Made by a program: the position numbers and the translations under genes. Positions 50,406-58,408 of a stretch of 64,000 nucleotides of DNA are shown here, piece after piece. Origin of the DNA: an uncultured Enhydrobacter sp. (GTDB lineage Bacteria; Pseudomonadota; Gammaproteobacteria; Pseudomonadales; Moraxellaceae); the NCBI GenBank assembly GCA_946222995.1, contig CAMIOS010000005.1, positions 1 through 64,000 on the forward strand, written 5' to 3'. The notes beneath the pieces are model-generated. The model had not been told where the DNA came from, did no database searches, and saw only the letters and a program-made list of their open reading frames with translations. Position 1 is the first letter of the stretch, and each line of letters begins with the position of its first letter.

Positions 50406-53072
50406 TCACTTTTTGATACTAAATCGCTTTTGTTTTTTATCTTGTAGTTCCTTAAGTGTGCGGGCAATGTCTTCCGAGCTTAGATTTGCCATTTGCTGCA
50501 ATAGATGCATGACATCAAGGTCAAGAATAAAACGGGCACTTTTTGCCATTGTATCAATTCGCTCATCAAATTCAATCAGCCCTGCGGCAGAGAGTTGAAT
50601 ATAATCTAGCCGTTCTAATGCATCAATAAAGCTGCTAAACAACGCGCGATCGAAGAAATCGGGCATATTATCTTCATACAATACCGACAGCCGTTGACCT
50701 AATAGATGCCCTAAATCGATAATTTGCTCTTTACTCAGTTTGCCCGAGCCTTGCTGACTTAACAGTGCCAAAATCATAAAGTAGCGTTCTAGGCTTTGCT
50801 CAACTGAATTGGCAAGTACAGTTAACTGCTGATAACTGCGGGTATTGGGCTCGGGTGTGGCTAAAATCCGCTTTTCTTCAAGATTGGCAGGTTTTTCGAT
50901 GATAATTTTTTCTTCTACCAAGGTATCGATATGCTCATTTAGCACGATTTTTAGGTGACGAACGGGGTATTTTAGGAACAGTTCAGCTTGCAAAAATGGA
51001 TACATAATGCTGACCACCCGCTCGATAGTCTCTAGCGACATACTGCCATTGCGTTCAAGTAACGATGCACACAGTGAGGCGATAATATACACATGCAAAA
51101 TGTTGTTGCGAAAATAGCTAAGTAACGGCGCTTGCCCATCGGCAATACGGATTAAATCGCCCAACACATGCGGCGTGCGTTCGATAAGTTTAAGTTTGAT
51201 ACCGTATTCAATAATGGCTGTTGGCGATAAATTGGTGAGCGAGATGTCTTCGTCATACGGCAATTTTTCGGCAATGCGTTTGTAGAGGGCAAGCTGCTCT
51301 AAGCAAGTTTCTTCATCCAGCGCGCCGTGCGGTGTGCCCAATAACACCAACGATAACAACGACACAGGATTGAGCACCGCAGTGCGGTTGATGCGTTGCA
51401 TGATTTTGATACTAAGATTATCAATCAGCTGCGTGACACTACTGGGTAAATCGCTGTCGGCACGGTCTGGCGGCAATGAGTTGGCAGACACCTCATATTT
51501 TTGCATAAAATCTGCCAAAAACAATGGCTTGCCAAAGCTGACATGCACGTGCCCAAAGATACGCTCGATTTTGCGAGAGGCTTTAAGTAGTCCGAGGAGC
51601 GACTCGGATTCTTTGGGCTTACCTTTAAGTTCGCCAACATACGTCCCACCTTCCATAATGCGTTCATAGCCGATATAAGTAGGAATGAACACAATCGGCT
51701 TGCCGGATTGGCGTAAGTGGCTTTGTACGGTCATGGCAAGCATGCCTTTTTTGGGCGGTAGTAAGCGTCCCGAGCGCGAACGTCCACCTTCGATAAAGTA
51801 TTCAATCGGCGTGTTGCGCATCAATATACTGTGGACATATTCCCGAAATACCGAGGCATACAGCAGATTGCCCTTAAAACTACGCCGCATAAAAAATGCG
51901 CCACCATTTCTCAGCATTTGCCCCAACACAGGGATATTGAGATTATCACCTGCCGCCACATATGGAATACGTAAACCTCGCCTAAAGATGACATACGATA
52001 ACAATAAATAATCCATGTGACTACGGTGACATGGTACATACACGATCTCGTATTCGGTAGCAAGCTCACGTACCCGCTCAAAATGTTGTACCTCAACCCC
52101 GTCATAAAGCTGTGTCCATAACCATGTCAAAAACCGCTCAAAAAACCGTACCGTGGCATGCGAGTAATCACTGGCGATTTCGTTTAGATAACCGCGAGCC
52201 ATTTTGCGACTTTCGCCAACACTGCGCTGATTTTCTTGGCTATCGACATTCACGGCGTGCTGAATAGCCGGCGAGTAGAGCAGTTTGTCCACCACATTTC
52301 GGCGATCGGACAAGTCAGGTCCTATAATACTTTCTTGCTGTTTATCGAGATAACCGAGCAGACGGCGTTGTACTTGGGCGGCAATTGCTTGCAAGGCTTG
52401 GCGGTTATCAATTAATTCGGTACTGGTACTGGGTGACACCGCCTCTTGATTAGGCGATTCGGTTGGTAAAATGGTACGTAAATCTCTAGGCGAATGAAAC
52501 TGAACATAGGTATCCCGCCCTTTGACCCCAATATTAAAAAGTTGTTTGGCAATACTGGGGTTTTGCCATTCATCGGCCGTCAATAAGTTAAACAGTGAAT
52601 CTTCTTTTTCAGGGGCTCGTCCCCACAAAATCGTAACAGGCACCAGTTGGATATTTAGATCAGGATATGTTTTAATGGCTTCAATCAATCGCAATAAACG
52701 GGGTGAATACACAGGCGTATCGTCTTGCTTGTTTTTGTGGTGATGTAAAAAAATCATCGCCGTGTTTTCAGTAATATCATGTTTGGCATCTACCACGCTG
52801 GCTAAGGCAGGGGGTAGGTGCTGTTTTTGGGTTTCTAGGTCAATTAATATACTGTTACTGCGAGAGTATTCTTTTAGAACATAAAAGGTGAGTGGCTCTG
52901 GGGTTGGTGAGGAAGATGAATGGGGCGTATTGGTTGTGGTATCCGCATTTAGCGTTGGTACATCGCCGATCAGTTGGGATTTGACCGCAAGATTTAATAA
53001 ATTGCCCGAGAGTTTGCGATACAAGTTTTTTAGCAACGGATGTGATTTGCTATTTGTGGGTTTTTTTTCCAT
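50406..53072 (-). CDS. plsB: Glycerol-3-phosphate 1-O-acyltransferase
   Basis: Membrane-associated first enzyme of phospholipid synthesis. 888 residues, about 80 longer than E. coli PlsB, mainly N-terminal (a Ser/Thr/Pro segment around residues 45-60 looks disordered). Acyltransferase motifs: catalytic HRSHMDYLLLSY (HX4D), GAFFMRRSF, FIEGGRSRSGRLLPPK and VFIPTYIGYE. A separate PlsB is consistent with the fabD-acpP lipid genes elsewhere in the window. Confidence 0.95.
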   Translation of the reverse strand: MEKKPTNSKSHPLLKNLYRKLSGNLLNLAVKSQLIGDVPTLNADTTTNTPHSSSSPTPEPLTFYVLKEYSRSNSILIDLETQKQHLPPALASVVDAKHDITENTAMIFLHHHKNKQDDTPVYSPRLLRLIEAIKTYPDLNIQLVPVTILWGRAPEKEDSLFNLLTADEWQNPSIAKQLFNIGVKGRDTYVQFHSPRDLRTILPTESPNQEAVSPSTSTELIDNRQALQAIAAQVQRRLLGYLDKQQESIIGPDLSDRRNVVDKLLYSPAIQHAVNVDSQENQRSVGESRKMARGYLNEIASDYSHATVRFFERFLTWLWTQLYDGVEVQHFERVRELATEYEIVYVPCHRSHMDYLLLSYVIFRRGLRIPYVAAGDNLNIPVLGQMLRNGGAFFMRRSFKGNLLYASVFREYVHSILMRNTPIEYFIEGGRSRSGRLLPPKKGMLAMTVQSHLRQSGKPIVFIPTYIGYERIMEGGTYVGELKGKPKESESLLGLLKASRKIERIFGHVHVSFGKPLFLADFMQKYEVSANSLPPDRADSDLPSSVTQLIDNLSIKIMQRINRTAVLNPVSLLSLVLLGTPHGALDEETCLEQLALYKRIAEKLPYDEDISLTNLSPTAIIEYGIKLKLIERTPHVLGDLIRIADGQAPLLSYFRNNILHVYIIASLCASLLERNGSMSLETIERVVSIMYPFLQAELFLKYPVRHLKIVLNEHIDTLVEEKIIIEKPANLEEKRILATPEPNTRSYQQLTVLANSVEQSLERYFMILALLSQQGSGKLSKEQIIDLGHLLGQRLSVLYEDNMPDFFDRALFSSFIDALERLDYIQLSAAGLIEFDERIDTMAKSARFILDLDVMHLLQQMANLSSEDIARTLKELQDKKQKRFSIKK

Positions 53073-53223
53073 AATCAGCCTACACTGTGTTTTATCAGTT
53101 TATTGAAAACAAGCTATCATGCCATAAATTAATTATTTACAAAACCTTATCGGCTAAAATTTGTGTAATAGCTATTGGTAAAATAGCAAGCCGTCTGGTA
53201 TGTTTTGATCAACAGAGAGCGAT

Positions 53224-54228
53224 ATGACAAATTCTACATCGTTTAATCATCATCTATTGGCAATGAATCAAGCCTACCCCAGCCAAGAATTTACCGCGAT
53301 GGGTACCCAAGCAGACAATCGCAAGGTAAATGATGCAGCAAACGCTGAAAACAATACCTATGCTGATTTGGTAAACCAACTGCTAGAAACTTTGACTCTC
53401 GTGCCCCAAGGCAATGAGGTGTTTGTTGGGCACAGTTTTGACTATGTGGGGGCAAGGATTTTTGGCGGGCAAGTCTTAGCCCAAGCGCTAATGGCGGCTA
53501 GTCACACGGTTAAAAGTGACAAACCGTGCCATTCATTACACGGCTATTTTTTGCGTGGCGGTGATATTAGCAAGCCTGTGTATTATTATGTCGAAAATAT
53601 GCGAGATGGTCATAGCCTGAGTGCGCGACGCGTGACTGCCAAACAAAGCAATACTGATGGCAACCAGCAGGTGATTTTTAATATGATGGCATCGTTTGCC
53701 CCGTTTGAGCAAGGGCTTGACTATCAATATGACATGCCAACTTATCCAATGCCCGACACCCTACTGACCGAGCAACAACTCAAGAACCAAATGGTCGGTA
53801 AAATCCCCGATAGCCTCAAAGCGCGCTATATGCGACAACGCCACGTAGAAATCAAACCTGTCAGCCCCCGTGATCCGATTCACCCACAAACCATGAACCC
53901 AAGCCAAGCCAATTGGCTGCGTATCCCTCAGCTGGGCGAACAGTCAGTACAAGTTCAGCAAGCGTTGTTAGCGTTTTCATCTGATTTTTATTTGATTGGT
54001 ACAGGGCTGATGCCACATGGGATTAGTTTTATGACTGAAGGCTTACAGGCAGCTAGCATTGATCACAGTATGCATTTTCATCGCCCATTTGATATTAACG
54101 ACTGGCTACTTTATGATATGTGGAGTGACACCACGTCACACGCCAAAAGCCTCAATCATGGGCAGTTTTGGCAAAACGGTAAACTGATTGCCACCACCCA
54201 ACAAGAAGGCTTAATGCGTCTGCGTTAA
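53224..54228 (+). CDS. tesB: Acyl-CoA thioesterase II
   Basis: Double-hotdog thioesterase that hydrolyses medium- and long-chain acyl-CoA. 334 residues, with about 45 extra N-terminal residues compared with E. coli TesB. Motifs ARIFGGQVLAQALMAA, SLHGYFLRGGD, HSLSARRVTAKQ in the first hotdog and ASIDHSMHFHRPFDINDWLLYD in the second (catalytic Asp region). Shine-Dalgarno AGAGAG; a start further in is possible. Divergent from plsB. Confidence 0.93.
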   Translation: MTNSTSFNHHLLAMNQAYPSQEFTAMGTQADNRKVNDAANAENNTYADLVNQLLETLTLVPQGNEVFVGHSFDYVGARIFGGQVLAQALMAASHTVKSDKPCHSLHGYFLRGGDISKPVYYYVENMRDGHSLSARRVTAKQSNTDGNQQVIFNMMASFAPFEQGLDYQYDMPTYPMPDTLLTEQQLKNQMVGKIPDSLKARYMRQRHVEIKPVSPRDPIHPQTMNPSQANWLRIPQLGEQSVQVQQALLAFSSDFYLIGTGLMPHGISFMTEGLQAASIDHSMHFHRPFDINDWLLYDMWSDTTSHAKSLNHGQFWQNGKLIATTQQEGLMRLR

Positions 54229-54290
54229 CTATTTTATAAAACAAAAATCGATCATTTTGAACACGCCCACCAATAAACAAGGAAAAATCA

Positions 54291-54755
54291 ATGTCACCTG
54301 CTATCTCTGATACAGTTCGTGAGCAAATAAACCAGCCAAACCATCCATTACAAGATTTTGCCGTCATTTATGAACAGCCGGTTGAATGGGGGGATATGGA
54401 TGCGTTCGGACATGTCAATAACGTGGTATATTATGACTACGCCCAGCGGGCAAGAATTCATTATCTAAGGCAACTTAACCTGTTTAACGCCACCGGTTAT
54501 AATGTACTTGCGGCGTCATCATGCCAATACCTGTTACCTGTGGTTTATCCCGATACGTTGCTCATAGGCGTGCGCGCTAAAAAAATTGGCAACACCAGTC
54601 TTACCAATGAGTATGTTTATTTTAGCCAACAACAGCAAGCAGTCGTCACCACTGCCGAATCGGTCATTGTCTTTTTAGATGAGCAGGGCAAAGAAAAGCG
54701 AAATCTGACAGACGGTCAAAAAATAGCTATTGAAGGATTGGAAACAAAGCGCTAG
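54291..54755 (+). CDS. 4HBT-family acyl-CoA thioesterase
   Basis: 154-residue single-hotdog thioesterase. VEWGDMDAFGHVNNVVYYDY is the 4-hydroxybenzoyl-CoA thioesterase signature with the catalytic aspartate. AAGGAA precedes the ATG. It follows tesB by 62 bases, so the two thioesterases are likely one transcript. YbgC-like by motif, but the Tol-Pal genes that usually accompany ybgC are absent. Confidence 0.88.
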   Translation: MSPAISDTVREQINQPNHPLQDFAVIYEQPVEWGDMDAFGHVNNVVYYDYAQRARIHYLRQLNLFNATGYNVLAASSCQYLLPVVYPDTLLIGVRAKKIGNTSLTNEYVYFSQQQQAVVTTAESVIVFLDEQGKEKRNLTDGQKIAIEGLETKR

Positions 54756-54777
54756 AATAAACAAAAATCCATAATAG

Positions 54778-54806
54778 AACTGTCAAACGGTATCGGTTTG
54801 ACAGTT
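54778..54806 (+). terminator. Hairpin after the thioesterase pair
   Basis: Perfect 11-bp stem AACTGTCAAAC / GTTTGACAGTT around GGTATCG, followed by the imperfect T-rich stretch GTATTATTTCTT. Probably a terminator ahead of the BLUF gene. Confidence 0.65.
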
Positions 54807-54852
54807 GTATTATTTCTTTAATGTTTTTATCTCATTGCAAGGAAGTAAGTAG

Positions 54853-55521
54853 ATGCCAATCAAAAAAGAGAAAATTGGCTACATTGATTATGCCAGTGAT
54901 ATTCGAGCCATACCTGCGTTACAATCCAACACTTTTTTGGACATCCAGCGTCAAAGTGCCATCAATAATGAAAAAGCATGGGTCTCAGGTTTCTTATGTT
55001 TTAAAAATGGCAAATTTTTTCAATATATCGAAGGCGAGCTATTAACCGTGATGAACTTATATCAAGTTATCCAACAAGACCCTCGCCACAAAAATATACA
55101 AACCCTAGCCACAGGCGAACTTGACATGCCGATATTCCACAGCTGGGCGATGTATTGCTTTTATTTTGATAAAAACCAGCATGAAACACTATTAAGCCTT
55201 TATTTTGCTGATTTTGATGTACATCATTGGGATGAAACAATCGTACAACAGGTGGTCGCAGATGTCAAAACCTATTATCGTCAATATGTGGCGAAACATG
55301 GGGCAACTAAAAATTTTACGGCCAAAAATGTTATTAACAACCAGTCCAATAAGCCTGTAGATACTGACATAGAAACTGACCCTGCAAGCTATTTTGAGCC
55401 ACAAGCGGGTAGCTATAGTAAAATGAAATTACAAAACTTGCTAAAACTATCCAGACGACCTGCCAAACCAACTCATCCTCTATCAGCCGTGAGAGAAGAT
55501 GAGCATATAAAGCCGTTTTAA
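54853..55521 (+). CDS. BLUF-domain blue-light photoreceptor
   Basis: FAD-binding light sensor, 222 residues. The BLUF domain (residues ~5-105) keeps the photochemical residues aligned with AppA: Tyr13 (IDYAS), Asn39 (NNEKAWVSG), Gln57 (GKFFQYIEGE), Trp98 and Met100 (FHSWAM). After the domain's capping helices (~115-150) comes a low-complexity C-terminal tail with no output domain, so it probably signals through protein contacts, as BlsA does in Acinetobacter. AAGGAAG precedes the ATG. Convergent with ribB, seven bases apart. Confidence 0.9.
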   Translation: MPIKKEKIGYIDYASDIRAIPALQSNTFLDIQRQSAINNEKAWVSGFLCFKNGKFFQYIEGELLTVMNLYQVIQQDPRHKNIQTLATGELDMPIFHSWAMYCFYFDKNQHETLLSLYFADFDVHHWDETIVQQVVADVKTYYRQYVAKHGATKNFTAKNVINNQSNKPVDTDIETDPASYFEPQAGSYSKMKLQNLLKLSRRPAKPTHPLSAVREDEHIKPF

Positions 55522-55528
55522 CGCCATC

Positions 55529-56635
55529 TTAAATGGGACTTACCACCGTTTCCACCACATTTAAGTCAAAGCCCGATAAGGCATTAAACTTAATCGGCGA
55601 GGAAAGTAACTTCATATCCCGTACGCCAAGATGGCGTAGAATTTGAGCCCCAACACCCACGGTGCGATACGGCTGATATTTTGAAGGGGTGGCAAGCGTA
55701 TTATTGATAAAGTTATCCAACGCCTCACCCATATCAATCGGGCTATCATTGCCAATCCACACAAACACGCCCCGTTCTTCTTTGCCTAGCACTTCTAACG
55801 CCGAGCGAATGCTCCAGTTACTTTTACCGTTTTGTGGGGTTTGTACCCCAAATAAATCTCTAAGCGGCTGAAAGCTATGCACCCGCACCGTGGTCACGCC
55901 GTCACTTGGCTTGCCTTTGACAAGTGCCACATGCGTATCATTGGCATTTTTCTCTTTAAAACGATAAGCGGTAAACTCGCCAAATTCGGTATGCAGTGGG
56001 TATTGGGCGACTTCTTCCACGGTTTTTTCATTGGCGATGCGGTATTGAATTAAATCGGCAATCGTACCGATTTTTAAGCCATATTCTTTGGCAAAAATTT
56101 CCAAATCATCACGGCGTGCCATCTCACCATTTTCTTTGATAATTTCACAAATCACGGCTGCAGGCTCAAGCCCTGCCAAGCGGGTCAAATCACAGCCCGC
56201 CTCGGTATGCCCTGCCCGATGCAGTACGCCCCCACTTTGGGCGACAATCGGGAAAATATGCCCCGGTTGGACGATGTCAGCAGGCTTGGCGGTGGCAGAA
56301 ACGGCTGTTTGGATGGTTCTGGCACGGTCAGCGGCAGAAATACCTGTGGTCACGCCTTCGGCTGCCTCAATCGATACAGTAAAGTTGGTGCTAAATTTCG
56401 CCCCGTTTTTATCGCTCATCAGCGGTAAATCAAGCTGTTTACTACGTTGTTGGGTGATGGTCAAGCACACCAAGCCACGGGCGTGGGTAATCATAAAGTT
56501 GATGTCTTCGGGACGCACATGGGTCGCCGCCATGACGAGGTCGCCTTCATTTTCTCGGTCTTCGTCATCCATGAGGATCACCATTTTGCCGGCTCGGATG
56601 TCGTCAATGATTTCGGGGATGGTGTTAAAAGCCAT
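55529..56635 (-). CDS. ribB: 3,4-dihydroxy-2-butanone-4-phosphate synthase with degenerate GTP cyclohydrolase II domain
   Basis: Makes the four-carbon precursor of riboflavin. 368 residues. The N-terminal RibB domain is intact (DDEDRENEGDLVMAA, HTEAGCDLTRLAG). The C-terminal half (~205-368) resembles GTP cyclohydrolase II, but the zinc cysteines are gone: after RVHSFQPLRDLFG comes VQTPQNGKSN where CDCG is expected, and the catalytic loop reads GNDSPIDMGE. The second domain is therefore probably inactive, the RibBX arrangement known in some gammaproteobacteria. No FMN riboswitch is visible in the short leader. Confidence 0.9.
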   Translation of the reverse strand: MAFNTIPEIIDDIRAGKMVILMDDEDRENEGDLVMAATHVRPEDINFMITHARGLVCLTITQQRSKQLDLPLMSDKNGAKFSTNFTVSIEAAEGVTTGISAADRARTIQTAVSATAKPADIVQPGHIFPIVAQSGGVLHRAGHTEAGCDLTRLAGLEPAAVICEIIKENGEMARRDDLEIFAKEYGLKIGTIADLIQYRIANEKTVEEVAQYPLHTEFGEFTAYRFKEKNANDTHVALVKGKPSDGVTTVRVHSFQPLRDLFGVQTPQNGKSNWSIRSALEVLGKEERGVFVWIGNDSPIDMGEALDNFINNTLATPSKYQPYRTVGVGAQILRHLGVRDMKLLSSPIKFNALSGFDLNVVETVVSPI

Positions 56636-56762
56636 AAGTTTTGCCTTTTGTTTTGTAAAGGAGGATAAATTTGATAATGGGTTATTTTAGCATTTAGCTA
56701 CCTTTTAAATAAGGATTTTATGCAAGATACCAGTTTTCGATTCAAGTATACCGTCATCGAAT

Positions 56763-56840
56763 TTATAAATTATCGTTCTTGCCTGATAGCAAGCCGAATA
56801 AAGCATCGTGGTCGGTGGCACCATTTTTCTTTAACCACTG
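56763..56840 (-). pseudogene. Out-of-frame former C-terminus of mgsA
   Basis: Read on the minus strand from 56840, this encodes QWLKKNGATDHDALFGLLSG followed by KNDNL and a stop. Its first residues repeat the last residues of mgsA (QWLKNGG). The two copies of CAGTGGTTAAA lie 28 bases apart, not a multiple of three, so an imperfect 28-base tandem duplication seems to have shifted the frame and cut off about 20 residues. Confidence 0.6.
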
Positions 56841-56844
56841 CCCT

Positions 56845-58122
56845 TTAACCGCCGTTTTTTAACCACTGTATAAACGCATAAGTTTGTTGCTCTTTCGCAT
56901 TATCGGCAAATTCATAAAAACGCTTACCCACCAAATTATCGGGCAAATATTGCTGTGGGTGATAATGATTGGGGAAATCATGGGGATAAATATAATTTGC
57001 CCCGTAACCTTGCGATTTCATGAGCTTAGTCACGCCATTACGCAGATGGAGTGGCACAGGCGATTGGTCATTTTCAGCAAGTTTCATCGCTTGATTTATC
57101 GCATTATAGGTCGAATTGGACTTGGCGGAGGTCGCCAAATACACAATCACTTGCCCCAAAATAATCCGAGCCTCGGGCATTCCGATACTTTGCACGCTTC
57201 GCAAGGCGGTATCGGCAAGTAGCAAGGCGTTCGGGTTCGCCAAGCCAATATCTTCACTGGCTAAAATCACCAAGCGACGAGCGATAAACGCAGGGTCTTC
57301 GCCTGCCGTAAGCATCCGAGCCATCCAGTAAAGGGCAGCATCGGGGTCACTGCCTCGCACCGACTTTATCATGGCAGAAATGATGTCATAATGCTGGTCG
57401 CCATCGCGGTCATACCGCACAAGGCTCACGCCTGCCACCGCTATCACGTTATCATCGCTGATTACTATGGGTAAATTCTTGTTAAAATTCGGGTGCGACT
57501 GAATCGCAAGCTCCAATAAATTCAAGGCTTTACGGGCATCGCCTTGCGATAGCTGAAAAATCGCTTGGCTGGATTTGAGGGTGATATTTAAGTTTTTAAG
57601 AATCTCATCGGTGCGAATTGCCCGCTGTAACACTTGCTCGATTTCGGCTTCGGTGAGTGGCTCAAGGCGATACACTTGGCAACGAGAGAGTAGGGCGTTA
57701 TTGACGCTAAACGAGGGGTTTTCGGTGGTCGCTCCGATTAAGGTAATATCGCCCGATTCCACCGCGCCGAGCAGGGCATCTTGTTGGGCTTTGTTAAAGC
57801 GGTGAATTTCATCGACAAACACGACGGGCGATTCGCTAAACAAGCCATCATCTTTTGCCAACACCTCTCGCAGTTCTTTCACACCTGCATTGATGGCAGA
57901 CAGCGGGCGAAACGGGCGACCGACCGCATTGGCAAGGAGCATGGCAAGGGTGGTTTTGCCGATGCCTGCCTCACCGTGTAAGATGAGGGAGGGTAGGTAG
58001 CCTTGTTCGATAATACGGCGGATGGGGGCATTTTGTCCAAGTAAATGCGTTTGTCCAATGACTTGGTCGATGGACTGCGGGCGGACGCGTTGGGCAAGGG
58101 GGATTTGGTTTGGATTATTCAT
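56845..58122 (-). CDS. mgsA: Replication-associated recombination protein A (AAA+ ATPase)
   Basis: MgsA/RarA acts on stalled replication forks with single-strand-binding protein. 425 residues. Walker A GEAGIGKTT, Walker B VVFVDEIHRFNKAQQD, sensor 1 LIGATTENPSF, then the MgsA tetramerisation domain (VRGSDPDAALYWMARMLTAGEDP, PEARIILGQVIVYLATSAKS). E. coli RarA is 447 residues; the shortfall fits the frameshifted tail described at 56763-56840. The truncation lies beyond the tetramerisation domain, so the protein may still work. Confidence 0.95.
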   Translation of the reverse strand: MNNPNQIPLAQRVRPQSIDQVIGQTHLLGQNAPIRRIIEQGYLPSLILHGEAGIGKTTLAMLLANAVGRPFRPLSAINAGVKELREVLAKDDGLFSESPVVFVDEIHRFNKAQQDALLGAVESGDITLIGATTENPSFSVNNALLSRCQVYRLEPLTEAEIEQVLQRAIRTDEILKNLNITLKSSQAIFQLSQGDARKALNLLELAIQSHPNFNKNLPIVISDDNVIAVAGVSLVRYDRDGDQHYDIISAMIKSVRGSDPDAALYWMARMLTAGEDPAFIARRLVILASEDIGLANPNALLLADTALRSVQSIGMPEARIILGQVIVYLATSAKSNSTYNAINQAMKLAENDQSPVPLHLRNGVTKLMKSQGYGANYIYPHDFPNHYHPQQYLPDNLVGKRFYEFADNAKEQQTYAFIQWLKNGG

Positions 58123-58322
58123 TTTTGAAGTAATTCATTAAAGGTAGGTCTAGTCGCGTAATGGATGTTGGCTAAGTTATAGCTAATAGTTAGGCTATAC
58201 ATTATTTCATAAAAAATTGAGCTTAATCAGATGTTAGCGCTGTCATGATAACGTAACTGTCAATCTTAAAGCTGCTTAAACACAAGAATGTGTAAAAATT
58301 TCATCAATATTTTACAATTCAA

Positions 58323-58331
58323 TGCTATACT
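58323..58331 (+). promoter_or_regulatory. Extended -10 promoter of typA
   Basis: TGCTATACT is an extended -10 element (TGn plus TATACT). No good -35 is needed or seen. Transcription would start near 58338, giving a leader of about 70 bases that contains TAACCCTCC twice (58347-58355 and 58371-58379). Confidence 0.45.
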
Positions 58332-58408
58332 AGCCATCATTTTTCCTAACCCTCCTTGCAAAACTGGGCGTAACCCTCCCATCTTATTTATTTTCTAAGA
58401 GTTCATTT

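Noticed and set aside
56088..56690. 200-codon plus-strand frame opposite ribB
   Set aside because: Antisense shadow of the conserved RibB catalytic domain.
56636..56762. FMN riboswitch ahead of ribB
   Set aside because: The gap is too short and lacks the conserved multi-stem pattern; no AGGGGCGG-like or GACYCG-like segments were seen.
56720..56848. 42-codon plus-strand frame with a strong AAGGAT Shine-Dalgarno
   Set aside because: It lies antisense to the frameshifted mgsA tail, whose coding signal explains the open frame. The translation is unremarkable and ends inside mgsA. Ribosome profiling would be needed to revive it.
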